Source: CAZLQF01 sp964561545 (GTDB lineage: Bacteria; Bacteroidota; Bacteroidia; CAILMK01; CAYYUA01). Taken from it: 56,680 nt of DNA. The stretch covers positions 1 through 56,680 of the forward strand of contig CAZLQF010000017.1 in assembly GCA_964561545.1 (NCBI GenBank). Reading direction: 5' to 3'. Every line of letters starts with the position of its first letter. Positions within the stretch are counted from its first letter, which is position 1. Below are positions 48,198-56,159 of this stretch, piece by piece. The position numbers were made by a program, and so were the translations under genes. The notes below the pieces were generated by a model that ran no database searches, was not told the origin of the DNA, and was given only the letters and a program-made list of their open reading frames with translations.

Positions 48198-49031
48198 TTA
48201 TTCATGGTAAGCCAACATCGGTATATCTGAATGGTAGGCCATTTTACGGGAGATGCTCCTATGAAAAACTTGCTCAAATATGGAGCGCTTCTTCTTCATC
48301 AGGGCTATAATATCAATGGCATTATTTTCTGCATAATTGCTGATCCCATGGGTTACATCATCTGCTTGGGTTACATCAAAATATAGGTTTTGATAGTTAA
48401 CTTCTTCTCGGATCTTATTTCTGAACGAGACCTCATTTTCCTGGGATATGGTGTCGCCTTCTTTATTTACGTGAACGACATTAAGGTTGGCATTAAAATT
48501 TTGTGCAAAATCGGAAAGCTTGTTCAAGGCTTTTAAATCGCTTTCATCATAGGCGGTAGCGAAGGCAATGTTTTGAGGATCCTTGTATTGAGAATTTTCA
48601 GGAACGGCTAAAACAGGACATTGTGCTTTGTCTAAAATACTGGAGGTAATGCTGCCAAAAATCACATCAGCTACACTGTTAACTCCCTGCGTTCCCATTA
48701 CCACCATGTCCACGTTATTCTTTTCAGCGGCATTTAGGATCTCTTCAACGGCAAACCCCATTTTACACTCAAAATCACAACTTACTTTCAAATCAGGAAA
48801 ATCGGATTTAACCTTATCCCAAACTTTTTCCATTTCGTCCTTGGACTCTTTTTCGGCTTCCTCGATGGCTGTTTGGTACATACCAGCCGGCATTTCGGCA
48901 TGAATATAAGGGATGTGGTAAGCATGAAAACATTTTACATTGGCACCAACTTTATCAGCCAGCTGTATGGCGTATTTAAGAGCGTTGTTCGAATTTTCTG
49001 AAAAGTCCGTTGGAAGAAGAATGTTTTTCAT
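48198..49031 (-). CDS. Universal stress protein, two UspA domains
   Basis: 277 aa. Domain 1 (about 1-147): MKNILLPTDFSENSNNALKYAI, then VVMGTQGVNSVADVIFGSITSSILDKAQCPVLAVPE, containing the G-2x-G-9x-G(S/T)-type nucleotide loop. Domain 2 (about 150-277) is more divergent (IAFATAYDESDLKALNKLSDFAQ) and keeps only IDIIALMKKKRSIFEQVFHRSISRKMAYHSDIPMLAYHE. Stress-response role known for the family; ligand unknown. Monocistronic. Confidence 0.93.
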   Translation of the reverse strand: MKNILLPTDFSENSNNALKYAIQLADKVGANVKCFHAYHIPYIHAEMPAGMYQTAIEEAEKESKDEMEKVWDKVKSDFPDLKVSCDFECKMGFAVEEILNAAEKNNVDMVVMGTQGVNSVADVIFGSITSSILDKAQCPVLAVPENSQYKDPQNIAFATAYDESDLKALNKLSDFAQNFNANLNVVHVNKEGDTISQENEVSFRNKIREEVNYQNLYFDVTQADDVTHGISNYAENNAIDIIALMKKKRSIFEQVFHRSISRKMAYHSDIPMLAYHE

Positions 49032-49125
49032 AGTGCTTTATGTTTTGGCGAAAATTAAAAATTTTAAATGAAATTAGTTATAAAAAAACGGTATAGAGGG
49101 CTTTCGTGATCCATTTGTAGGCTTA

Positions 49126-49236
49126 ATGGAAGGTGACCTTGCACCCATTGGAGAGGAACCGATCAAAGAAAAGGAAATTGGTTTAAAGGAAGTCAAAAAT
49201 AAAGGCAGCAGATGGCTCAAAGGCTTAAACAATTAA
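49126..49236 (+). CDS. Very short putative ORF or gene relic
   Basis: 36 codons from ATG 49126, in a frame that stays open back to 49084. The composition is protein-like (GDLAPIGEEPIKEKEIGLKE, ending SRWLKGLNN), with balanced charges. No family is recognised. It sits between two minus-strand genes and may be the tail of a lost gene. It could equally be chance. Confidence 0.25.
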   Translation: MEGDLAPIGEEPIKEKEIGLKEVKNKGSRWLKGLNN

Positions 49237-49240
49237 AGGT

Positions 49241-49648
49241 TCATTCAAATGCTGGCCATTGGCTGGCCAAAGCTTTTCCTAACTTTTGCAATATACGCGT
49301 TCTTTCCTGCGGTTGATCCTTGAGCCAATTTATAAATGCCTCGCCGTTGATCTCTAATATTTGGGAATCTTCATTGGCTAAAGCGGTATGATGATGGGGC
49401 GTTTTCAGCAAAAGATCTTTCAGGCCCAATAAATTGAATGGGTCAACGTTGCATAAGAGAGCGGGTTGGGGATAAAAAGGTTTGAACAAACCGGTATGGC
49501 CCTTGAGGATGTAGTACACTTTATTCGGATGCTTGCCCTCCTCAAACAGGATGGATCCTTGCTTGAAATTTTTCAAACAACCAATACTTTCAATCTTATT
49601 ACGGCTAATTGTAAAATACCTCAATGGCCTCCAATTTGGTTGCTTCAA
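49241..49648 (-). CDS. Stand-alone cyclic-nucleotide-binding-like domain (Crp/Fnr-type, no HTH)
   Basis: 135 aa from TTG 49648, the only usual start after the kinase stop; the frame is open further upstream. Beta-roll pattern: KNFKQGSILFEEGKHPNKVYYILKGHTGLF, FNLLGLKDLLLKTPHHHTALANEDSQILEINGEAFINWL. The C-terminal helix (QERTRILQKLGKALASQ) replaces the helix-turn-helix of Crp/Fnr proteins, so it cannot bind DNA in the usual way. The phosphate-binding loop RxS is not evident. It is encoded 44 bp after the sensor kinase and may tune it. Confidence 0.65.
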   Translation of the reverse strand: MKQPNWRPLRYFTISRNKIESIGCLKNFKQGSILFEEGKHPNKVYYILKGHTGLFKPFYPQPALLCNVDPFNLLGLKDLLLKTPHHHTALANEDSQILEINGEAFINWLKDQPQERTRILQKLGKALASQWPAFE

Positions 49649-49692
49649 AAGTGGCCATTTGCAGTAATTTATTAAATGATTTTTGTCAGGTA

Positions 49693-50739
49693 TTATCTGG
49701 CTTTTTCAAGGGTAAAGGAGAAGGTGGTTCCTTGACCTACTTCACTGCTCACATTGATGGTTTGGTTGTGCGCTTCAATGATGTGCTTAACGATTGCCAG
49801 GCCCAAACCCGTTCCTCCCTGGTTCCTTGACCTGCTTTTATCAACCCGGTAAAAACGCTCGAAAAGCCGGGGAATGTGCGATTGATCAATTCCAATGCCA
49901 TCGTCCGTAATTTCAACCCTGGCATGCCCATCTTCTTCATAAAATTTGATCTGAGTGTTGCCATATTCCGAGCCGTATTTAACCGAGTTGGAAACAAGGT
50001 TTTCCAATACTTGCCTTATACGCCCTATATCCCCTCGAACCATAAATGGCTGATCCTGTTCAACATTTAATGCCAAAGCTATATTGTTTTCTTGTGCCTT
50101 GAGCTCTAAGGACTCTATAACGTCATTGCAAAGGCGCTTTAAATCAAACTTTTCAATGGAGATCTTTAATTCACCGGACTCATACTGGGAAATGGCCTCT
50201 AAATCCTGGATGATGGTAGAAAGACGATCAGCATTCTTAGATGCTTTTTCCAGGTACTTGTGGTTAACTGCCTCATCTTGCAGGGCCCCGTCCATGAGGG
50301 TTTGGATGTAACCCTGAATGCTGAAGATCGGGGTTTTAAGCTCATGGGAAACGTTGCCAATGAACTCGCGCCTGTAATTTTCGGCTTGCTTTAAAGATTT
50401 TATTTCCTCCTCTTGAGAGTGCTCCCAATCTTTTAATTGGTTCTCAAGGTTTTTAAAAACTTCCTGGTTAATATTAAGATTTTGCTTGGGATCTGATAAG
50501 CCCCTCAGCCGGTTGATGATTTTTAAAATTTGATTGAGCTTTTGCACCACCCATTCACCAAGCGTGATTTTCAGTGACCAATAGATCATCATGAAAGCGC
50601 CACCAAGGATGAGTAAATAATAAGGAACTGGTAGGCTGAATGCCCAGAAAAGCTGGGTTAGGTATACCAAAAGGGTTATAAGAATGGCATTTAGCGCGGC
50701 GCTTACCAATACAATGAAATGAGGGGTGTCTTTAGTCAT
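49693..50739 (-). CDS. Membrane sensor histidine kinase (PhoR-like)
   Basis: 348 aa from ATG 50739; an in-frame TTG at 50820 would add 27 residues before the first membrane helix and is unlikely. Two adjacent transmembrane helices (about 8-50), a coiled region, then HisKA with NVSHELKTPIFSIQGYIQTL (H about 132) and HATPase_c: N box ENLVSNSVKYG, G1 TDDGIGID, F box RLFERFYRV, G2 GGTGLGLAIVKHI. There is almost no periplasmic loop, suggesting membrane or cytosolic sensing. No response regulator gene is adjacent. Confidence 0.93.
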   Translation of the reverse strand: MTKDTPHFIVLVSAALNAILITLLVYLTQLFWAFSLPVPYYLLILGGAFMMIYWSLKITLGEWVVQKLNQILKIINRLRGLSDPKQNLNINQEVFKNLENQLKDWEHSQEEEIKSLKQAENYRREFIGNVSHELKTPIFSIQGYIQTLMDGALQDEAVNHKYLEKASKNADRLSTIIQDLEAISQYESGELKISIEKFDLKRLCNDVIESLELKAQENNIALALNVEQDQPFMVRGDIGRIRQVLENLVSNSVKYGSEYGNTQIKFYEEDGHARVEITDDGIGIDQSHIPRLFERFYRVDKSRSRNQGGTGLGLAIVKHIIEAHNQTINVSSEVGQGTTFSFTLEKAR

Positions 50740-51533
50740 TAATGGGCTTGTTTGCGTTATTGAACTTTTTGATCCTGCTTTTACAAAAAAAGATGGTTCA
50801 TGTTGACCAAAGCCATCCAATTAAGCAGGTTATTGACAACTATACGTTCCATTAAGATTTATGCAGAAATTTTTGTGTAGTTGTTAGTCACCATTAAATA
50901 AATCAATTGATCGCTATTGTAATTTTTAAGCGGTATTTGGCATCAATAGGGTATCAATCGTTTTTCCTATTAGTGAAAAGGCCACCGTTCATTGTTCTTA
51001 AAATTCCCTGGTAATTTTCATGCTTTTCAGGTTTTTTGTTATTATTAATGGTTTTACGCAATTTGTGCATCATGTTGATCATACCTTCTCTTCCACCATT
51101 CTGATATGCCAAGCAAACCATTGAGCAAATATGCCTGACGATTGGATGGCGGCAAGCTCGATTTTTTCATAGACCTAAAGGTTTTGGTACAAAGATATTG
51201 TTCTTAGCTTTACTTAAGGTTGAAGGTATGTTAATTTTCGCGACTTTGAATCAACACAATTACCTTATTGTTCTACAGTAAAAACAGGGTTTGATCAAAG
51301 GTTGCTCAATAAGAGGATGGTGACCTCAATAAAAAATGGACAATCTTATCTTAATTAAAACTTACCCCCCCTTTCGCTTTTAAGCCGATCTTTCCTTTAA
51401 TTCAAAAATTGACGAAGCCATTAGGTGCTTATACCCTTTTTATGGTTAAGCATTGCGCGATCCATGAATTAATGATCAGGAGGTCTGGATTTGTTAAACT
51501 TGATAAAATTGCAAAGTTGCAGGCCATGATGGG
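50740..51533. other. Long region without assigned gene
   Basis: 794 bp. On the minus strand two short overlapping open frames exist at about 51060-51190 (ending RRYDQHDAQIA) and 50954-51120 (MMHKLRKTINNNKKPEKH, stop at 50954). Their overlapping frames and protein-like composition could be a frameshifted small gene, but no family is recognised. 51200-51530 shows nothing. Confidence 0.4.
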
Positions 51534-52751
51534 TTAAGGTAGCAACAAAGATCCGTCCCCGTAGCTTAAAAAGCGGTAATCGTTAGTTAAAGCTGATTGG
51601 TATACCTGCTTCCAATCATCACCAATTAAGGCTGCCACCAACATAAGTAAAGTACTCTTGGGTAAGTGAAAATTCGTGATCAGGCCATGCACAAGCTTAA
51701 ATGAATAGCCTGGAAAAATGAATAGTTCTGTTTTACCCGTTAACTGAGATAAGCGGTCCTGTCGAATCTTCTTTAAAATAGCTTCAAGAGCAGTTTGAAC
51801 ATTTGGTAATTCAACGTCACTATACTTATAAGGAGAGAGCTTTTCTATGAAAAAAGTTGCTTGATCGCCTTCTTTTAGCAGTTTTACGCCATACCAATAC
51901 AAGCTTTCCAAGGCCCTTAAAGAGGTGGTGCCCACCGGTATGATCTGCTCAGAATTCAGTAATTTTTCAATATTGTGGTGGGTAAAAACCAATTGTTCTT
52001 CATGCATGGGGTGCTCGGTGAGGTTGTCCGTGGTTACCGGCTGAAAGGTTCCGGCTCCCACATGCAAAGTCAGGTAGTCCTTATCAATACCTTTTTGGTT
52101 CAAATCCCGGAATACTTGATCGGTAAAATGCAGGCCGGCTGTAGGTGCTGCAACAGCGCCTTCTCTTTGGGCATAAATGGTCTGGTAGCGCTCATAATCC
52201 TTTTTATCCACTTCCCGCTTAATGTAGGGCGGCAATGGTATCTGGCCGAACAATTCCATGATTTCGGCAAAAGCATGGTCATTTGGCTCCCAATAAAAAT
52301 GGATGTGAAAGCCCTCTGAGCCTTCATCTTCTAACCGAGCTTTCAAATTAATAGATTCCCCGTGGTAAGTGATGGTTTCCTGCAAAACTTGTCCTGCTTT
52401 CCACTTCTTCTTATTGCCTACCAGGCATTCCCATCGAACGGCCCCCTTTTGTTGCATGGCCAGGTTGATTTCAAGGGACTTTTCGGAGGGCTCGAGGCAA
52501 AACAATTCTATCTTTGCGCCAGTAGGTTTGTTAAAGATCATCCGCGCCTGCACCACTTTGGTGTTGTTGAATACCAGCATGGCGCCCTTGGGTACATAAG
52601 CTCCTAATTGTTTGAATTGGGCGTGGTCCAGCTTGCCTTGATTGTAAACCAACAGGTTGGCCTCATCCCTTTTGGCTAACGGATAAGCTGCTATTTGGTC
52701 TTCGGGCAGCTCGTAGTCAAAATCTTGAGGTTGATAAGCAGGTTCTTCCAT
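51534..52751 (-). CDS. queA: tRNA preQ1(34) S-adenosylmethionine ribosyltransferase-isomerase
   Basis: 405 aa, slightly longer than E. coli (356). It transfers and isomerises the ribosyl group of SAM onto 7-aminomethyl-7-deazaguanine in tRNA, giving epoxyqueuosine. Motifs: FDYELPEDQIAAYPLAKRDEANLLV, GAMLVFNNTKVVQARM, GQIPLPPYI, YQTIYAQREGAVAAPTAGLHFT, LHVGAGTFQPV, HEEQL, and LITNFHLPKSTLLMLVAALIG. Single gene on the minus strand. Confidence 0.96.
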   Translation of the reverse strand: MEEPAYQPQDFDYELPEDQIAAYPLAKRDEANLLVYNQGKLDHAQFKQLGAYVPKGAMLVFNNTKVVQARMIFNKPTGAKIELFCLEPSEKSLEINLAMQQKGAVRWECLVGNKKKWKAGQVLQETITYHGESINLKARLEDEGSEGFHIHFYWEPNDHAFAEIMELFGQIPLPPYIKREVDKKDYERYQTIYAQREGAVAAPTAGLHFTDQVFRDLNQKGIDKDYLTLHVGAGTFQPVTTDNLTEHPMHEEQLVFTHHNIEKLLNSEQIIPVGTTSLRALESLYWYGVKLLKEGDQATFFIEKLSPYKYSDVELPNVQTALEAILKKIRQDRLSQLTGKTELFIFPGYSFKLVHGLITNFHLPKSTLLMLVAALIGDDWKQVYQSALTNDYRFLSYGDGSLLLP

Positions 52752-53017
52752 GGCTTTTTTAAAATTGACCCGGCAAAGTTAAAGCATTGGCTAAGCCTGT
52801 TTGCTGCTTATTTTAAATTTTATAAATAGCTTGGAAATTATCAAAAAGACCGTTGAATCCTTAGCGCAAAAAGCTTGAATTGATTGCTCCTGTTCTAAGT
52901 TGCTCCACATTCATGAAGGGAATAATAATTGGTTTTACCTGCCAACCATTGGGCCAGTCCTTAAACTTCCCTTTTAGCTCCGGCGGCCCAAGATTTAATT
53001 TTTGACTTTCCACAGCC

Positions 53018-53086
53018 GCCCAACAATGCTCAGAATTATCAATTTAAAGCTTAGCCCGCCATGACCTGCATGCCATGTTATGGGGC
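53018..53086. repeat. attC-like element E1 (short, at array edge)
   Basis: GCCCAAC (53018-53024, fits RYYYAAC) faces GTTATGG (53077-53083, near GTTRRRY). The right part carries the family core AGCCCGCCATGACCTGCATG, shared in pattern with the elements at 54865, 55694 and 56547. The left arm is poorly matched, so it is a short or degenerate copy. Confidence 0.5.
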
Positions 53087-53087
53087 G

Positions 53088-53539
53088 TTATTTTTTGTTT
53101 TCCAGTCGATCACGGAGTTTTATCATTTCATCAGTAGTGATCACCTTATCATATCCAGATGCTCTTAAGCCTTTGACTAAAGATTTGTCACCTGACCACA
53201 AAATAGCTGTTTGATATTCATTAATTGCAATAAAAGCTATATCTTTCAAATCAATCTCTTTCACCAGGTCATAAGCTGCCAATCTGTACTTTTTAAGGAT
53301 TAGTCCTTCATCAATGTATTTGATGTTGTTATTAATAAGTCTATAGAATTCGAGTAAATCTTCCTCCTCTCAATGAGGAACTTCCCTTAATTTATTCCAA
53401 TGGTTATTAACCTACTCTAAAATAAAATGGCAACTCCAGAATGGAAAAGGTTGTTTGAATTTAAAATCAAGGCTCCAATGTTACTTTGGGTATTAAGAAT
53501 AGCGCTAAATACTAAATTGGTATCGACAACAATTTTCAT
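53088..53539 (-). pseudogene. PIN-domain toxin, frameshifted and interrupted
   Basis: The ATG at 53539 opens MKIVVDTNLVFSAILNTQSN, a canonical PIN N-terminus with the first catalytic Asp. The frame is lost near 53420. Downstream, another frame reads NHWNKLREVPH, an in-frame TGA (about 53369), EEEDLLEFYRLINNNIKY, then the C-terminus with AFIAINEYQTAILWSGDKSL (late active-site Asp). So there is at least one frameshift and one stop. The start overlaps the antitoxin stop by ATGA, the normal VapBC-like arrangement. Confidence 0.8.
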
Positions 53540-53739
53540 TCAAGAAATTTGGCTTTATTGTTTTCCCACCATTCTCTATTAATATCATCTGCAAGTTTAT
53601 CGACATTTTCTTGTGTTGCTTTGGAGCTTGAGGTGTTTTCTAAATATCGAATATAATCAATAATTTGTTGAGCGCTTTCAAAATCAACAGAATTCGGTAT
53701 TCTAATAATTATTTCTTTATATGTTCTTTCAACTTTCAT
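53536..53739 (-). CDS. Antitoxin of the decayed PIN-domain system
   Basis: 67 aa from ATG 53739 (MKVERTYKEIIIRIPNSVDF). A longer frame to 53808 runs into the flanking attC-like end and is rejected. The pattern, a strand with EIIIRIPNSV, helix SAQQIIDYIRYLENTSSS, and an Asn/Lys-rich C-terminal tail INREWWENNKAKFL, suits a small antitoxin whose tail wraps the PIN toxin. It overlaps the toxin start by 4 nt. Since the toxin is broken, it may persist as an orphan. Confidence 0.7.
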   Translation of the reverse strand: MKVERTYKEIIIRIPNSVDFESAQQIIDYIRYLENTSSSKATQENVDKLADDINREWWENNKAKFLE

Positions 53740-53801
53740 GGCCAAAACTTTTTTAAAAGCACAAAAATACAGTTGAAAACGTTTTAAGTTAGTCCTTTTA
53801 T

Positions 53802-53811
53802 GCCCCATAAC
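53802..53811. repeat. attC-like end E2 (left arm only)
   Basis: GCCCCATAAC is the reverse complement of GTTATGGGGC at the right end of E1 (53077-53086). The two ends therefore bracket the PIN/antitoxin cassette symmetrically. No matching right arm is seen before the next gene, so the element is truncated. Confidence 0.45.
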
Positions 53812-53842
53812 TTGGAAAGGGGATGTGGAAAAACTCAGGTTT

Positions 53843-54096
53843 TTACAAAGGGGATTTGCCAGTAATCAAATCCACCTTTCTATTAAAAAGTTCTTCAAGT
53901 TTATAGTGGTGTTCAAAGTAGTTATCAGTGTATTGTTCGATTGAAATATCTTTTTTGAAAGAAATTAAAATATCAATATCACTCGATTCCTTGAAATCTT
54001 CAGAGGATGCAGAGCCAAAAACGTACATGAATTCCACATTATATTTTTACATAGCTCAATAAGCTTTTCTTTATTCTCCTCAATTATGCTCTGCAT
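53843..54096 (-). pseudogene. Minimal nucleotidyltransferase (MNT-type), frameshifted
   Basis: ATG 54096 begins MQSIIEENKEKLIELCK. A five-A run (plus-strand Ts at about 54043-54047) lacks one base to stay in frame with EFMYVFGSASSEDFKESSDI, which holds the GSxxxxxxxxSDID nucleotidyltransferase motif. The 3' end (LITGKSPL) also ends early, consistent with a second slip in CCCC near 53850. The known role of such genes is as MNT antitoxins that adenylylate HEPN toxins; no HEPN partner is present. It may be decayed, or a single-base read error at the homopolymer. Confidence 0.7.
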
Positions 54097-54168
54097 TTCA
54101 ATAAATTTTAAGGGAATCCAGAAGTAACAGTATTTATCAAACTTATCAAGAAGGTGGTTTTTAAGCAT

Positions 54169-54308
54169 GCACCCAACTCAGGTATAAAGCAAGGCGGGGT
54201 TTATGACCGCTTACTTTTCAACCTAACGAAAAATGTGTTTTTTAAACTTTAGAATGTTCAACTTCAACCCTTTCAGCCCGCTTTGCTTTATGCCAAGTTA
54301 TAAGGTGC
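54169..54308. repeat. attC-like element E3
   Basis: Left arm 54169-54198 starts GCACCCAAC (contains RYYYAAC). Right arm 54277-54308 holds GTTATAAGGTGC. The arms are complementary over about 28 bases with bulges; ATAAAGCA pairs exactly. 140 bp total, with a 78-bp non-conserved middle. It sits between the MNT relic and crcB. Confidence 0.65.
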
Positions 54309-54327
54309 CCTTTTCTATTTGTTCTGC

Positions 54328-54699
54328 TTATTTCGTCAATGTCAAGCCAAACCATACAGCAAGTAGTCCTGTGAGGATACTTAGTCCAATGTATAATATT
54401 ACCGTCCAATAGTGATTGTTTTGGATTAAATTAATGTTCTCAATTGCAAAAGCTGAAAATGTTGTGTAACCACCACAAAATCCTGTAATAAATAAAAATT
54501 TCAAGTTCTGGTTTACATGAACATTTTGTCCAAGTACTCCGATTAAAAGTCCGATTAAAAAACAGCCTATAACATTAGCTGTAAATGTTGAAAGTGGAAA
54601 AGGGTTTGAGCAATATTTTGCAGTTATCACAGAAGTTAAAAATCGCAAAATGCTGCCAATTCCACCTCCAAGTCCTACGAGTAAAATTTGTTTTATCAT
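54328..54699 (-). CDS. crcB: Fluoride channel CrcB/Fluc
   Basis: 123 aa with four transmembrane helices. It forms dual-topology dimers that export F-. Motifs: VGLGGGIGSILRFL near the N-terminus, PLSTFTANVIGCFLIGLLIG (conserved Asn and Gly), and the central GFCGGYTTFSAFAIEN, including the TTFSAF break that binds Na+ and F-. Full length. It is the sole gene of its cassette. The 36 bp before its ATG have no fluoride-riboswitch-like structure visible. Confidence 0.93.
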   Translation of the reverse strand: MIKQILLVGLGGGIGSILRFLTSVITAKYCSNPFPLSTFTANVIGCFLIGLLIGVLGQNVHVNQNLKFLFITGFCGGYTTFSAFAIENINLIQNNHYWTVILYIGLSILTGLLAVWFGLTLTK

Positions 54700-54734
54700 T
54701 GTTTTGCTATTAAGCTTGCGTCATTTTTTGGGTT

Positions 54735-54897
54735 CCATATAACGGTTCGTGTATATTACCTGTGGCGGTTTTCAAACCTATTTTGACCGGAGCGTTAGTA
54801 GCACGTGACTGTCGCCCAGTGAAAAAGTTGAGAAACTGCTCAAAACTACCACCTTAGCACCTTACCCGCCATAAGCTCTAATCAATGTTGGCGTGCG
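54735..54897. repeat. attC-like element E4
   Basis: Left arm 54735-54768 (ATATAACGG, GTGGCGG) and right arm 54865-54897 (CCCGCCATAAGC, AATGTTGGCGTGC) form an imperfect inverted repeat. The segment 54852-54879 matches element E6 (56534-56561) with two mismatches, showing one repeat family. 163 bp. Confidence 0.6.
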
Positions 54898-54930
54898 TTT
54901 CTTTCTCCGGGACCAGCTCTTGCTGAACGG

Positions 54931-55104
54931 TCACTTCTCATTATTTTCCGAATTCTCCATCTTGTTTTTTACTTCTTTTCTTCTTTTTTCGAAATACTCA
55001 AGAATTTCCTTCGGAGTCATTCCTTCCGTATCTTTGGCTATTCTATTTCTTTCTTTCCTTACTGACTTCACGCAGTCATAGGATTTTTCAGTCGATGTCT
55101 TCAT
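54931..55104 (-). CDS. Small antitoxin-like protein overlapping a PIN gene
   Basis: 57 aa from ATG 55104, overlapping the last 17 nt of the PIN gene. The sequence reads MKTSTEKSYDCVKSVRKERN, then MTPKEILEYFEKRRKEVKNK. It has a basic N-terminal strand and C-terminal helix, the usual pattern of the short partner of PIN toxins in Bacteroidota (FDxVKxxR motif). The toxin-first order and overlap imply translational coupling. Identity as antitoxin rests on context. Confidence 0.65.
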   Translation of the reverse strand: MKTSTEKSYDCVKSVRKERNRIAKDTEGMTPKEILEYFEKRRKEVKNKMENSENNEK

Positions 55105-55552
55105 AGTCAAAAACTTCTCTTGGTGTTCTTATTTCTAACGTTTGATAACCATTCATAAGGTTGACAGCATTAAAGCCATGTATTCTTTGAATATTAACTA
55201 TGTGCTTGAAGTTCCAACTCACAAGGATATCTGCTTTTAAAGTAGTAGCAATGGCAATATGAAAACAGTCAGCCCTGCTTGATTTACCAACGACACTCTC
55301 TTCAATATACTTTTCAGCTAATAAAACAGCTTCTTCCGTAAGTTCAGTTCGTTGTAAGTTCTTTTCCGGAATGGTCGAAACAAAATCTTTTACTTCTTGA
55401 GTGGAATTGACTAATTCATCTTCCGCTACATCTGAAAAAATCAGCGTAAGATCTTTTTCAAATACTTTGTGGAAGAAAAGCCCGGTCCAATAAGCAAATT
55501 CATCATCAAATTTGCCACCAAACACCGAAGTATCAACATAAATTGTTTTCAT
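55088..55552 (-). CDS. PIN-domain ribonuclease toxin
   Basis: 154 aa. Starts MKTIYVDTSVFGGKFDDEFA (first catalytic Asp, in YVDTSV), then FSDVAEDELVNSTQ (Glu), SSRADCFHIAIATTLKADILVSWNFKHIVN (third Asp in RADCFH, and the late SWN in place of Asp), a PIN fold of the type common in Bacteroidota. An RNase of the VapC-like superfamily; target unknown. The frame is intact. Coupled to the short ORF at 54931. Confidence 0.82.
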   Translation of the reverse strand: MKTIYVDTSVFGGKFDDEFAYWTGLFFHKVFEKDLTLIFSDVAEDELVNSTQEVKDFVSTIPEKNLQRTELTEEAVLLAEKYIEESVVGKSSRADCFHIAIATTLKADILVSWNFKHIVNIQRIHGFNAVNLMNGYQTLEIRTPREVFDYEDID

Positions 55553-55587
55553 GGCCCCAAAATAGGAAATTTGGTTGGTTTATCAAT

Positions 55588-55732
55588 GCACGCCAACGGT
55601 CCACGGCTATGTACCCATGGCGTTTTAAAAACTACGTTACTATCGCCTGCTACCAAAGCACGCAAAAAATAACGAGCTTGCAAATGACACTAAGCCCGCC
55701 ATGGCAGCATAGCCGCTGTTGGGCGCAAGTGC
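55588..55732. repeat. attC-like element E5
   Basis: Left arm 55588-55622 (CGCCAACGG, CGGCTATG, CCATGGCG) is complementary to right arm 55694-55732 (CGCCATGG, CATAGCCG, GTTGGGC = GTTRRRY). This is the best-matched pair in the array. 145 bp; the middle shares the CTACGTTACTATCGCC-like block with E6. Confidence 0.7.
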
Positions 55733-55735
55733 CAT

Positions 55736-56149
55736 TCATTCTTCAAGCGTTCTTATCTCTATTTCTTTAACCTGCTTCAATTTTTTATCGTTGGTCCAAA
55801 AGAAATCCGCTTTTTTCTGAATCGAAGTAGCAAGTTGGATAGCGTCAGGAGTTTTAATATTATAATTTGCCCTTAATTCGGCTGCTTTCTTCGAAGTATA
55901 TAAATCAATTTGGTAAATTTCAATGTAGGGTGAGTTCGTAAGGATCTCTTCATACTTTTCAACTAAATCAGGTCGGTTATACCTCAACGGCTGTACAAGT
56001 ATTTCTAGTAAAGTTAAAGTAGAAGTTTGGAACTGAACTTGACCTTTCTCGTTAGCCTTAAATATTTTTAATAATTGATTTTGAAATTGCGAATGTCCTT
56101 CAATGAAATATATCAGAGGAGAAGTGTCAATAAAAACAGTTTTGTTATA
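55736..56149 (-). CDS. PIN-domain VapC-like toxin, start codon not identifiable
   Basis: About 137 residues in one open frame. KTVFIDTSPLIYFIEGHSQF (first Asp), TLTLLEILVQP (Glu), IKTPDAIQLATS (third Asp), FFWTNDKKLKQV (fourth Asp): all PIN residues intact. No ATG, GTG or TTG occurs before the conserved FIDTS motif, and TAT AAC AAA replaces the expected ATG AAC AAA. A lost start codon (a one-base change or deletion) or a rare start is implied. An internal TTG at 55987 is too late. Directly follows its antitoxin (56160). Confidence 0.7.
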   Translation of the reverse strand, partial: YNKTVFIDTSPLIYFIEGHSQFQNQLLKIFKANEKGQVQFQTSTLTLLEILVQPLRYNRPDLVEKYEEILTNSPYIEIYQIDLYTSKKAAELRANYNIKTPDAIQLATSIQKKADFFWTNDKKLKQVKEIEIRTLEE

Positions 56150-56159
56150 AAATCTTCAG

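Noticed and set aside
48071..48277. 68-codon minus-strand frame overlapping the UspA stop
   Set aside because: Overlaps the 3' end of UspA with no protein-like pattern.
54700..54760. Fluoride riboswitch upstream of crcB
   Set aside because: No recognisable conserved GGNGAU-type aptamer or long structured leader in the short upstream stretch; attC-like element E4 occupies it.
55469..55770. Plus-strand open frames around the cassette boundary
   Set aside because: They lie in the PIN gene and attC-like element E5 on the opposite strand and have no domain pattern.
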